In this document: positions 22,911 through 34,412 of the stretch, piece by piece
Numbering within the stretch: the first letter of the stretch is position 1
How the letters are laid out: each line of letters opens with the position of its first letter
Assembly (NCBI RefSeq): GCF_029873635.1
Contig: NC_080423.1
Span: 91,929,191-91,993,190, forward strand
Direction: 5' to 3'
DNA from: Malania oleifera
Taxonomy: Eukaryota > Streptophyta > Magnoliopsida > Santalales > Ximeniaceae
Length of the DNA stretch: 64,000 bases
The notes under the pieces: generated by a model
Told to the model about the DNA's origin: nothing
The model's input: the letters and a program-made list of their open reading frames with translations, nothing else
Database searches by the model: none
Position numbers and translations under genes: made by a program

Positions 22911-25900
22911 TTAAGCTAGAAGACCAACTGAAGCTGCACACAGCTTCAGTTTCTCAATAGTAACACCCTTAGTCAACATATCTGCTGGGTTCTTAGATCC
23001 ACATATCTTTTCAAGTATTACCAGCTTATCTTCAACAAGGTAACGGATAAAGTGGTATTTTGTTTGTATGTGTTTCGACTTTGAATGAAAAGCCGAATTT
23101 TTGGCAAGAAAAATTGCACTCTGACTGTCACTGTGTAGAATGTCCGTCTTCTGCTTCTTACCCAGTTCCTCTAAGAAACCATGTAGCCAAATCATCTCCT
23201 TTCCAGCTTCAGTTGCTGCAACATACTCAGCTTCTGTAGTAGACAAAGTAACAATCTTTTGCAAATTAGAAGCCCAAGATATAGTTGTACCACCCAAAGT
23301 AAATACAAATCCAGTAGTACTCTTTCTACTATCATTATCACCAGCAAAATCATCGTCTACATAACCCTGCAGTTTCAAACTTGGACCAGTGAAGCAAAGA
23401 CATGTATCTGATGAACTCCTCAAATATCTCAGAATCCACTTTACTGCCTCCCAATGCTGCTTTCCTGGCCTACTCATGAATCTGCTCACGACTCCCACTG
23501 CATGTGCAATGTCTGGCCTTGTACACACCATAGCATACATCAAGCTGCCAATAGCTGAAGCATAGGGCACCTTGCTCATATGGTCCCTTTCTTCTTCTGT
23601 CTTCGATGACTGTTCCTTGCTTAGTTTGAAATGACTCCCCAAGGGTGTGCTCACTGGTTTAGATTCATTCATGTTGAATCTGCTGAGAATTTTCTTCATA
23701 TACTCTGATTGTGAAAGCTTCAATGTACCAGTAGCCTTGTCTCTAATAATTCTCATTCCAAGGATTTGCTTTGCAGCTCCCAAATCCTTCATTGCAAACT
23801 GTTCTGACAATTGCTTCTTCAGATTATTAATCTCCTCAATGCTAGACCCTGCAATAAGCATATCATCTACATATAACAGTAAAATGATATAAGAATTGTC
23901 AAAGAACTTAACATAATAACAGTGATCAGCTTCACATCTCTTGAACTCAATTTTATGCATAAAGCTATCAAACTTCTTATAAGACTGTCTTGGAGCTTGT
24001 TTTAGACCATACAAGCTCTTTTTCAGTTTGCAGACTAAATTCTCTTGTCCCTGGACAATGAACCCTTCTGGCTGAATCATGTAGATGTCTTCCTCCAAGT
24101 CACCATGAAGGAATGCCGTTTTCACATCTAACTGCTCAAGATGTAGATTTTCTGCAGCCACCATTCCCAGTACCAGTCTAATTGTTGATATCTTCACAAC
24201 TGGAGAAAATATTTATGTAAAGTCAATGCCTTCCTTTTGCTGAAACCCTTTGACAACTAATCTGGCTTTGTAGCGCTTGCTACCATCATGTTCGTTCTTT
24301 ATTTTGTATACCCACTTGTTATGCAGAGCCTTCTTCCCTGCTGGCAAATCAGTTAGTTCCCATGTCTGATTCCCCAACAAGGAGTCAATCTCATCCTTCA
24401 TGGCTAACTCCCACTTGCTTGAACTCTTGTCCTGCAAGGCTTCATCATAACACTCTGGCTCACCACCATCAATTAGCAGAAGATAATTTAAAGCAAGTGA
24501 ATAACGCTGTGGAGGTCTAGTGGCCCTGGAAGATCTACAGACCGCAGCTACAGGTGTAATTTGAATTTCCTGTAATTCTACATTCTCCCTATTATCTTCA
24601 CCCCTTTCCTGGACAGTATTTTCAGTCAACTCATCTAAGTTAATAAACTCAGAATTTTTCTGATCTATCGCTGTGACATCTGACACTACAGTTGACCTAT
24701 CCTTGTACATAACCTATTCGTTAAATATCACATTTCTACTTCTGATGATTTTCCTGTTTTGTTCATCCCAAAACCGATAGCCAAATTTCTCATCACCATA
24801 GCCAATGAAATAGCATATTTTGACTTTGCATCAAGTTTACTACGAGCATTAGAATCAACATAAACATAAGAAACACAACCAAAAACTTTTAAGTAAGAAA
24901 AATTTACCTCTTTATCGCTCCAAACCTCTTCAGGAAGTCTAAACTCCATGGGAACTGAAGGTCCTCGGTTTATCAGATAAGCTGCAGTATTGACAGCATT
25001 AGCCCAAAAAATTTTTGGTAATCCAGCATGTAGCCTCATACTCCTGGCACGCTCATTGAGAGTTCTGTTCATGCGCTCAGCCACACCATTCTGCTGTGGT
25101 GTCCCAGGAATGGTCTTTTCCATTTTGATTCCATGTGCAGCACAATACTCTCTGAACCCTCCATCTATGTACTCTCCTCCGTTGTCCGACCTCAAACACT
25201 TTACTTTCAAACCTGTCTCAGTCTCAACCATGGCCTTCCACTTCTTAAAAGTTTCAAATACATCATATTTATTTCTCAGAAAATAAACTCATACCTTTCT
25301 GGTTGAGTCATCAATGAAAGTAACGTAGTACCTTGAACCCCCAAGGGATGCAACAGGAGAAGGACCCCATAAATCTATGTGCACTAACTCCAATTTTTCA
25401 GCCTTCGGTGTTCTGCCACTTTTCAAGAAACTCACCCTTTTCTGCTTTCCTAAGATGCAGCTTTCACACAATTCAAAATCAACAAACTTCAATTCCGGCA
25501 GTTTCCCTCTTGACAGCAGCATCTTCATCCCCTTCTCACTCATGTGATCAAGTCTGCGGTGCCATAAGCTTGTATCAGTATTTGCTTCAGCAACTGCAAT
25601 TGTATCTCTTGGACTTGACGTCATGTATAAAGTACCAGATTTCTTTCCACGAGCCAATACTCTGGCTCCCTTTGTAACCTTCCAAGTGCCACCAGCAAAC
25701 AACATCGCATGCCCTTTATCATCAAGCTGTCCGACAGAAATCAAATTCCTTCTCAGGTCAGGAATATGTCGTACCTTCTCTAGTAACCAAACAGACCCAT
25801 TTGGCAGTGACATCCGGACGTTTCCCATACCCACAACATCCAAGGCTGTACCATCAGCCAAATATACCTTACCAAAATCTCCTGCTACATAATTATGTAT

Positions 25901-26815
25901 GATTTCATGGTGTGAAGTAGTATGAAATGAAGCTCCTGAGTCCAAAACCCAATCATCAAGTGGACTGTCTACTGCAAGAAGTAGTGCATCCTGTACCTCT
26001 TCTGTTACAGCATTAGCGGAATCATCCTCACTCTTCTTCTTAAGACTTTTGCATTGTCTCCTAAAGTGACATGTTTTTCCGCAGTTCCAGCATTGTCCCT
26101 TTTGGCCAGGTCTGGACTTACTTCTGTTTCGATTATAGTTTCTGGATTTTAATCTACCCCGATCTGAATTTCGGTCATTACCTCTGCCTCTGGTCTCAAG
26201 ATTTAGGGCAGAGCCGGATCTTGAGGTTTCGCCTCCATCTCTTCTGCGAATCTCCTCAGCCAGAATTAAATCCCGTATATCATTATACTTCAGTTTTTCC
26301 TTTCCAGTAGAATTGCTTACTGCCATCCTCATTGCCTCCCAATTGTTTGGCAACGAAGCCAAAACGATCAGTGCACGAATCTCATCATCAAAATCAATTT
26401 CTACCGACGATAATTGATTTGTGATAGTATTGAACTCATTCAGATGTTGTGCTACAGATGCGTTTTCTATCATCTTTAAATTAAATAATTTCTTCATCAG
26501 ATGTACCTTGTTATTTGCTGATGGTTTTTCATACATACCAGATAGAGCCTTCATCAAATCTGCTGTAGTTTTCTCCTTCACGACGTTGTGTGCAACAGAC
26601 CTGGACAGAGTTAATCTTATAACTCCCAGTACCTGTCTGTCAAGGAGTGTCCATTCCTCGTCCTTCATAGTAGCAGGTTTTTCTCCTAGAAGCGATAGAT
26701 GTAACTTCTTCCCATAGAGATAATCCTCGATCTGCATCCTCCAGAATCCAAAGTCTGTGCCGTCAAACTTTTCTATTCCAGACGCCCTTCCTACTTCCTC
26801 TGCCATTGCTCCCAC
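22911..26815 (-). pseudogene. Gag-Pol region of the Tork-like copia
   Basis: Reading from 26815 downward: a Gag with an FDGTDFGFWRMQIEDYL start, a zinc knuckle of form C-x2-C-x4-H-x4-C (near 26050-26095), an aspartic protease motif LDSGASFH (near 25935), the integrase HHCC zinc region (25440-25560), integrase core motifs HIDLWGP and RSDNGGEY with GVAERMNRT, a reverse transcriptase with YVDDM at 23859-23873, and an RNase H with LSTTEAEY. The region ends at 22911. Long intact stretches fit the low LTR divergence. It is a recent fossil with about three breaks. Confidence 0.92.
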
Positions 26816-26845
26816 TCGAACCTAACCTTGGGCTCTGATACCAGT

Positions 26846-27031
26846 TGTTAGGAATATACGAACAAATTCCCGAAACCTGTGAGAAACAAATAGAGAAAGA
26901 ATAATGCCAAAGAAAAATTCAATCACACGCACAAGATAATATTTACGTGATTCGGCAATTTTGCCTACGTCCACGAAGTTGCAGAGATTTCAATATTATC
27001 AGGAAGAAAGCACAGAGAGTGTGGCGATACA
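26846..27031 (-). repeat. 5' LTR (186 bp) of the Tork-like copia
   Basis: Identical to 22313-22498 except for four transitions. On the minus strand it begins TGTATCGCCACAC directly at the CCTAT target duplication. Confidence 0.9.
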
Positions 27032-27036
27032 CCTAT

Positions 27037-29755
27037 CAAGTCAAATTTTCATATTAAAATAAACATAAAAATAAAATATCGAGAATCTTAAGGGCCCACT
27101 TGAAACAAGGGTTTTGATTTGAAAAAGGAAAATAAAAAAGAAACCTATTTTTTATTTTCTTTTTCTTCTATACTACTAAAAACAAATTCTAATTTTAAAA
27201 TAATTAATTTTTTAAAAAATATATATATAAATAGCATGTAAAATCATATTTTTGTTTGTTAATTTTATATTTCTTACTTGATAATCAAATATGAAAAGTA
27301 AATTTTTTTTTTCATATTTTCTTTTCTTACTCCTAAATTTTTAATGTTCAAATAAGCCTAAAAAGTATTGGGAACTACACGTCACTTAGCTGAAAAAAAG
27401 TGGTCATTGCACATTTAGGAAGCAAAATTTTGGTAGCAACTTCACCACTTCCAAAAAATGACCCGTGCATTAATATATATATATATATATATATGCTCAA
27501 GCCTATCTTAGCTGGCTCTTCTTCTTGGGCATTAAAAAAGATAACACGTGAAGCATGTGGAGAGCATCTTTTGGTGAGTGTGAGTGAGGGTGAGGATGGA
27601 GACAGCCAAATGTGTCTGTTTGTCAACCAATATTTATTTAAGGCCATTCATTTATACAACAACAGAGTGGATGATGAGGATGGAGATGGGCCCATCTTCT
27701 CTCTCCCCCTTCTCTCTCTCTCTCTCTCTCTCTCTCCACACAAAAAACACACAAAAGAAAAGGGTCATCACGTAGGCCCATTGTCTTGACATTTCATTTT
27801 GAGCGTGGGGAAGAGGGCATGCTTTTTTAGCCAAGAATTTCTCTCCTTCATAGAATGTGAAGCAGAAATTGGATATGTACTAATGAGAAATTGAATTTAT
27901 AATAATGCTGATTTGAGTCCCACTTACACGAGCTGTTTTTCATAAGATAAATTCGTAAAATTAATAGAGTAAAAGCGAGCACCATCTCATTAGAATTGGA
28001 TTCAAGATAAATATTTGGTATCAAAGTCACCCTAGAGTAGGTACTATTATGGCGAACCAATCTGTCGAGGAGGGCGTTAGATGTTAGACAGAGTAGAATG
28101 TCACAACCCCACACATCAGATGCTTATTAGGAAAATATTAAACTTAAAATGTTGCTTTGTACTCCAATTATGTAAAACAACTTTTATAGGATAAACCTAT
28201 GAAATCAATAGATCAAACGGGTAATCCCTCACCGAAATTGGAATCCAAGGCCATTCCAATTGCCCTCTAATGCATATTTAAATAATATACTTATAATAAT
28301 TTCATCTGCAGTCACTCGTATATCGTTTTTCATAGACGAATATGATATAAATATTTTATGCACACACAAAAACTGGTCATCTACGTCACCCACTAAAGAG
28401 AATGCTTAACCTACCCCTCCACTCCTCTTTTCCTTTTGGTACTATTTTTTTTTTTTTAAAATAGTACTAAAAAAATGCATATTAAGTGAATTGTGTTTTC
28501 ACATTTTAAATTGTCTGAACATAGTATTGAATATAGAGCACGTAGTCTTTGATTCTTAGTGGTGGGTTAAGGTGCATTTGTTTCCCAAATTAGGATCTTA
28601 CAAGACTGGATTGAACAAGGATCAACCAAATAACACAATTAGACTAAATTGGCTATAACAATTAGCCTAGCATGAGTTCCAACGTCAACTATAAAGAACA
28701 GACAGTAAATTTTTTACCTTTATCTTTGATTTTTTTTTTCGCCTTAAGTTTATGTTTAGCTTGGGCTCGAATATCAGCTTCTTCACCATCAAACATAGGC
28801 TAGACCTAGCCACTCTTAGCCCATGAAAAAACACACCTTTACACCCGCATACAATCGGGAAAAAAAAAAATAATAAGCTTCTAGGAGGTTGTGTTGTACT
28901 CCGGAGTCTCCCAAAAAGACACGAGGCCGATCCCACTAGTGTCAGCCCCACAAGGGTCTTTACGGGAGACTACTGGATACAATCTCTTAGAAAGTCAACC
29001 AAACTCCTAATAGAATTTCAAAAATATCTCATCACCATAGTTTTAAGTGCCACTATCATTTAAATTTGTACACAAACTTGTCGGAAACAAAATATAAAAA
29101 TATAACATATTTTTAAGATCTATATAGTTTCAAATTTATGTATGATATAGGCTGCTAGGCCGTGTTTGGAGCCATGGCTTTTTAAGTTTTAGATATTCAT
29201 CCAAAATTCATGAAAATCTGAAAACCTGAAATTTATCCTCTAGGTTAAGAAATTCTACAAGAATAATGTTGAGAATGAAATTGGAACACTACATAATATA
29301 AAGCAGTTTTACTTACTAGGTTGAACTCACACAGCCTGCTGATTAGATTAAGAGAGACCCAACTAACAAATATTCTTGCATTCAAGTGCAGTAAGGCAAA
29401 AAATTTTCTCTTGCTCCCAAAAATTATATTTCCCAAACTAAAATTGAAAATAATATCCTGCAACTCCAATGAAACTAGCTATCATCATCGACCAAATTTC
29501 ATCCCCATGATACCAACATCAACACTAAAAGACTAAACCCTAGCCCAGAACCCAGAACCAAAACCCAGCCACCTTTTTTTTTTCTTTCCCTTGAGGGTCG
29601 TCAAGGCATCCTGCAAGCTGGTTTGATCGTAATGCAGTTATGTAGATGTTCTTTTTCAGCTTAAATTTGCGGGTTATGTAAATGTTCTACATCCTCACTA
29701 ATTCATTTGGCTTACAATTCTCTTGAGAGGACATGCAGATGAGTATCATCTACAT
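27037..29755. other. Intergenic DNA with microsatellites
   Basis: Contains (AT)n at about 27473-27494 and (TC)n at 27710-27736. Short open frames around 27400-27830 and 28690-28950 look like low-complexity by-products. No gene or RNA is supported. Confidence 0.45.
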
Positions 29756-29907
29756 GCATATCTGTATGATGTGTGCATTATGAGTGATTGAACAATTAGT
29801 GATAAGTATATCTTTATATATTGACTATTTTGCATATCTGTATGATGTGTGCATTATGAGTGATCGAACAATTGGTGATAAGTATATCTTTATATATTGA
29901 TTATTTC
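29756..29907 (+). repeat. Two tandem copies of a 76-bp unit
   Basis: GCATATCTGTATGATGTGTG begins at 29756 and again at 29832. The copies differ at about three positions, so the duplication is fairly recent. Confidence 0.9.
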
Positions 29908-29934
29908 ATCACTAGTAATTTGATCATTCATGAC

Positions 29935-30560
29935 AGACAAGTACCATACGGATATACATGCAGAGAATGTTGTTCTGCACCCTTGCTAATGAGAGAATCC
30001 TGGGCAAAGTGTATCTTTTGGTATTGTTGTAGGAGGAAAATGTCTTAGCAGAAGAATGCAAGTACCATATATGCTCCCCTACATCACTAAAAAAATAACA
30101 AAATAAATAACAAAATCAAACACAATAAACCCTGGAAGTGATAAAGATATGTATGCAATGGATGGTCTACTGCACCTCTGCAAAAGAGAGAATCCTTAGG
30201 CCCAAGGAGGTTTTGGGGTATTGGTGTTGAAAGAACATTTCTTGGTAGAAGAATGCAAGTAACATATGGTAACAAACACAACACCCACTGGTCATATGAA
30301 CATAGGATGGTCCTATATACACCTCCTAAAGGATTTTTTAGTTAGTAGAAGAATGCAAGTAGCATATCTACTCTCCCCTCATCACCAAAAAAAAAAAGAT
30401 GAAAAGAAAAAACAGGCACAACATCCCTCTTCATACAGGTATGCAAAGGATGGTCCTCAGCACACTGCAGAGGAGAAAATCTTTGCCCAGGTGTATTTTT
30501 AGTCTTCATGCTGCAAAAAAATTTCTAAGTAGAAGAATGAAAATACTATATATTCCCCCA
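29935..30560 (+). repeat. Degenerate tandem block around GAAGAATGCAAGTA
   Basis: The phrase AGAAGAATGCAAGTA (last copy AGAAGAATGAAAATA) recurs near 30050, 30249, 30350 and 30531. Each time it is preceded by related text (GGATGGTC...GAGAGAATC or similar) and followed by ATAT...CTCCCC...ATCAC and an A-run. The spacing is irregular (about 199, 101 and 181 bp). Small open frames here change frame between copies and show no coding constraint. Confidence 0.6.
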
Positions 30561-30639
30561 CCCCACCTCCCGGCGTCCCCAGCTCACAAACAAAATCACT
30601 TAAAAAAATGGGATCAAACTGAAATCTCTTTTGAGCAGC

Positions 30640-31325
30640 CATGATCCAACTGAGTCACTGACATATAAGATACAAATATTAGCATATCCCTACAAATATT
30701 AGCATATCCCCCCATGAGCCATGATCTCCTACTGCAATTGTCAATAACAGCAACCAAAAACAACTGAAGGAGAAAATTCAAGGACCAAAATGATTGAATC
30801 ACGCATGAATTCCAAACCAAAAATCAAACACCACATCAGTTGAATTAATTAAGAAAGAAGAATGATTGAAAAAATGACATTGATAACAACATAAGCCGCT
30901 AAAGGGCGTGTATATTTTTATCACACCTGAAGCACTACATCAGACAATAGCAAGCAAAGGGGGATGCATCTCCCATCCCCCAATATATATGAGAAATTAG
31001 GTACTACGAAACATTAGTGAAAACACTGAGGATCAACAAATTGGTTTAGCAAAATAATTCCATGCCCATGGTAACATTGGTGCTAATCCCTATGCTATAA
31101 ATGTAAAAATGTCCCCAGAATCACAAAGTTTGAAAGGCTTTGAAAGCTTTCATCCTTAGTGCAAAACGGGGGGACTGTTCAACTACCCAAAATGTTATGT
31201 CCATAGCATCCCATTCTCATGTTTGTTTCCAGACCAAAAAAGTTATGCAAGCCCCAAAAAGAAAGAGGGAAAAATAAAAGACTCAGACATGTTATTACCA
31301 ATATGTCATTCAAAGGGAAATCTTA
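30640..31325. other. Intergenic DNA, no gene seen
   Basis: A 20-bp direct duplication (TACAAATATTAGCATATCCC, twice) lies at about 30670-30709. Nothing else is supported. Confidence 0.5.
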
Positions 31326-31564
31326 GAGCCTGTTCATTTGGGAAAACAACTTTCATTTTTGCATTTTTAATTTTTCAAAGAATTACAAAAATGCGACTGT
31401 TCTTCAATTTCCCAACATTTGAATAGAAAACCTGAAAAGCAATAAAATGTTGTTTTCCATCTTTTCGACATAAATTTTCAAAAACTAAAAAATAGGTGGC
31501 ATTTTTGTAATTATTTGAAAAACTACAATTGAAAAATAAAATTATTTTACAAAGTGAACAGGCC
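31326..31564. mobile_element. MITE-like element with ~70-bp inverted termini
   Basis: The left end GAGCCTGTTCATTTGGGAA and the reverse complement of the right end, GGCCTGTTCACTTTGTAAA, align. The match continues inward for about 70 bp, including TTTTTCAAAGAATTACAAAAATGC against TTTTTCAAATAATTACAAAAATGC (given here with their differences only). The 239-bp length and absence of coding fit a non-autonomous DNA transposon that can fold into one long hairpin. No clear target duplication is visible, so the superfamily is open. Confidence 0.6.
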
Positions 31565-32384
31565 GTAAGGTACTGCAAACAATTGACACCCAGCCAAGTA
31601 TAATAGCTTACTACCCATAAGATATACAATGGACGACCTTAAAATTTTGTGCCTTGGTTTTTTGAACATAAGATGGCTTCAATATAATAGCTTATCAGTC
31701 ATAGAGGTTGTAGCATAGGCAATACAAGATTATGTGAAGGCAGGATGAGGTAGTCCTCTTCTCCTTTTTGGATTTTGACCAGGAGGGTTAACACCCAGAT
31801 TATGTGAAAATTAAACCTGGGTTGCACACTGACAGATGCATGATTTTCTTTAATCTTCATAGTGGAAGCTGTCTTAATTTTCCCTGCCTCTAAAAATAAT
31901 CAATCTCTAGCTAGAATGTAATAAAGCATTTGCAGCCTACCTACTTATGTTCTGTTGATTTGACAGTCCATGACACCACCCATAATCTTGCACTTCCACA
32001 AGAGATTTTAAATTGCACAAAAACGCAAGAACAAGTCACTCGTGATACATATCTCACCCAAATAAAATCAAAAGCAAGCCCCTCCTAAATGCCTCAAAGC
32101 TTCCTTCAATACATCCGTAAGCCCAATGAAATAAAAGCATCCAAAACCAAGAAAATTAGCACTCTCTGACTCTCTCTCCCACATAAAATAAGAGAAGAAT
32201 TTTCATTCAAAAATATAGTTTTGAAAGAAAATTCACACGTTTTCGCTCTGTATTACTTGCAAATCAGTATCTTACATTACTTCCAATGTCCTGAAATGAG
32301 CCTACAACTCAAAAAACTAAAAATGACAATAAAAATATAATCCAATCTCCATGAATCAATGAGAACAAATCCTGAACAAGCTTA

Positions 32385-32389
<5 letters not shown>
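31565..32389. other. Region downstream of the minus-strand host gene
   Basis: No gene is seen. The part nearest 32390 is likely 3' untranslated or flanking sequence of the gene at 32449-32688. Confidence 0.4.

Positions 32390-32427
<38 letters not shown>
32390..32427 (+). repeat. (GA)n microsatellite, probably in a 3' UTR
   Basis: About 19 GA units, 21 bp past the stop codon of the minus-strand gene, so it would read as (CT)n in the transcript. Confidence 0.9.
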
Positions 32428-32429
<2 letters not shown>

Positions 32430-32448
32430 TGACCATATTGGGATGATG

Positions 32449-32688
32449 TCAATAGACATGCTTGTGGTGGTGATGGTGGTGGCGCCAGTCATCCCATCCA
32501 AAGCACTGCATGAGAGGGAAACAAGCAGCAAATAGGCATCGCCCAATCCCTCGGAAGAAGGAGGAGACTAACAAACATGGGCAACAATAACAAGGCAACA
32601 AGCCATCATCGTACGGTCCATCTCTTCCCTGGTGATGATGGTGCTGGACCTGCTGGTGATGGTGATGATGATGGTGGTGATGAACCAT
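32449..32688 (-). CDS. Small His/Cys-rich host protein, 79 aa
   Basis: Read from the ATG at 32688 to the TGA at 32449. Residues 3-19 are a histidine/glutamine-rich start (nine His in a row). A cysteine cluster follows with the pattern L-P-C-Y-C-C-P-C (31-38), then a hydrophobic segment with SSFFRGIGRCLFAACFP (42-58), QCFGWDDWR and a second six-histidine run before a KHVY end. Plants have small conserved proteins of this layout, and the hydrophobic cysteine-bearing segment suggests membrane association or metal binding; neither role is known to me for this family. A good acceptor (TTTTGTGTTTTAG, AG at 32703-32702) lies 13 bases before the ATG, and a plausible donor lies at 32973-32972, so a ~272-bp intron in the 5' UTR is likely. 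It is intact and is the best host gene in the window. Confidence 0.75.
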   Translation of the reverse strand: MVHHHHHHHHHQQVQHHHHQGRDGPYDDGLLPCYCCPCLLVSSFFRGIGRCLFAACFPLMQCFGWDDWRHHHHHHKHVY

Positions 32689-32701
32689 GTTCTTTCTTGA
32701 G

Positions 32702-32973
32702 CTAAAACACAAAAACCCAACAAATCAAACCCTAATTCTAAGTTGAAAAACCAAAAAGAAAGGTAAACAATTAAGCCCAATAGAACCCACAATGGAAACC
32801 CATGTCCTAGATAGTCCCAAACAGAAAAGACGAAGATTTAAATCCAATGCTCAAACACCCATGTGACTACTGTTCTTGAAACATAAAGTATGTAATCAGG
32901 AGGTGTTGGATCAAGTTGAGGGAATCGAAGCACATGCAAATTATAAAATATAACGAATGAATAATTATCAAAC
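32702..32973 (-). other. Probable 5' UTR intron of the His/Cys-rich gene
   Basis: On the minus strand CAGAG/GTTTGATAAT is a plausible donor and TTTGTGTTTTAG/C a strong acceptor. The first exon would lie upstream in the GC-richer stretch around 32974-33230. This is inferred from splice signals only. Confidence 0.4.
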
Positions 32974-33249
32974 CTCTGTATATCTCTGCAGCCAAAATGG
33001 CGAACAAAGGTAAATGCAAAGCACAAGTTAGGGTCTGAAATCAAATCAGACCCTTTGTGAAAATTTGACCCAGGAGAAAAACTGCGGAAGAAAGAAGTTT
33101 GTACTCCACTTCGCAAGGAAGGCAGCTCCCCAAATCCCGGAAGGTAAAGGCCGCGAGAAATTTTCGCTTCCAGGATTCTACAACTGGAAGACTTTCTGGC
33201 TACGCGGCTTCCCTACGGCGTCGTTTCGCTACCATTGCAATTGTCGTTT

Positions 33250-34412
33250 CACTTCTTCCATTTTTTCCTAAGATTATTTATTTCTTATTTAATAAAAATA
33301 TTTTATATTAATATAAGAATATACTGATTATCTGTTAGTTTAGAAAAATAATTTTATTTTTTATCTTATATTTTAACAAAACAAATTAGTTAAATTTTTT
33401 TATTTTTGTAATATTTGTATGAAATAAATGGAGAACAATAGAACATTATTTACTTATGGAAATATTATAATTTTTATATTTAAATTTTCAAATACTTATA
33501 ACAATGACATCTTGTTTTTTGATTTTCTATATTTATATGAAAAAGTTAGATAATATTTTTTATTATTTTTTAAATTCTTAGTTCTTACCTTGTCATGGAA
33601 TTCGAACTTTAAACTTTGAGAATTGAGTATCGAGTTTTTACCAAGTCCTCATTAGTTTAAAATTTAAGTCCAAAATTTATATTCCCAAATATTATCTTGT
33701 ATAATTTTTTTAAAATTAAAAAATAAATTATTTTTTTCATAATTATTTTAAAATTTGGAAATAAAAGATTTAAAATTATTTTACACAACTAAACAAATTC
33801 TTTGTTTTTGACCCTTTTTAATACAAATCTTGAAAACTAAAAAAATAAAATATATTTTTATGATTATCGGCAAAACTATAAAAATGAAATATGAAAAATA
33901 TTTTTCACAATTAAATGGTCCTAATCTTCTCAAGTGATTTAGATTTTAGAACAATTTAACTTCCATCATCAAGGCTTTTATTTGGACCCACACAAGCCCC
34001 CTTAATAATTGCGCCAATATTCCGCATATAGTGGAAATGTCACATTGAATTGAAATACATATAACTAGTTGCAATTGGTCGAGACTCACGCTATTTTTCT
34101 CTTTACTGTGGAAGCACTTTACACACTTAAATTCTTATAACGCAATAAGAAAGTGTTAATATTAGTTAATTGATTTGAGATCATTTTAAATTTATTAGTT
34201 GTGATCACAAACTATATGTGCCTTTTTATTTATTTTTTAAATAGAGAGTTAAAGAAAATAATGAAAGTTATAAGAATTTGTTCATATTTTAAATTAAAAA
34301 TATTTATTAAATTACTTATATATCCATAATTTGTAAATACTATATGTATAAGATAGATTGTAAATTAAGATTATTTTTACAAAGATGATTGAAAAAACCA
34401 CAGAAAAGATAT
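33250..34412. other. AT-rich intergenic DNA, no gene seen
   Basis: Upstream of the minus-strand gene. Strongly AT-rich with poly(A/T) runs. No motif is supported. Confidence 0.5.

Larger units (their letters stand above)
22313..27031 (-). mobile_element. Young Tork-like copia, nearly whole, unequal LTRs
   Basis: Perfect CCTAT target duplications flank it (22308-22312 and 27032-27036). On the minus strand the 5' LTR is 26846-27031 (186 bp) and the 3' LTR 22313-22818 (506 bp). The shared 186 bp differ at only four sites, all transitions, suggesting an age around a million years at usual plant rates. The primer site TGGTATCAGAGCCCAAGG adjoins the 5' LTR and the purine tract AAGTGGGAGATT precedes the 3' LTR. 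Gag-Pol domain order is that of Tnt1/Tork elements. About three breaks interrupt the coding region. Confidence 0.92.

Noticed and set aside
27088-27361. Possible MITE with GGGCCCACTTGAA and TTCAAATAAGCCT ends
   Set aside because: The termini match at only about 9 of 13 positions and no duplication was found.
32568-32792. Alternative minus-strand frame overlapping the His/Cys-rich gene
   Set aside because: It is out of frame with the conserved-looking cysteine core and shows no motif.
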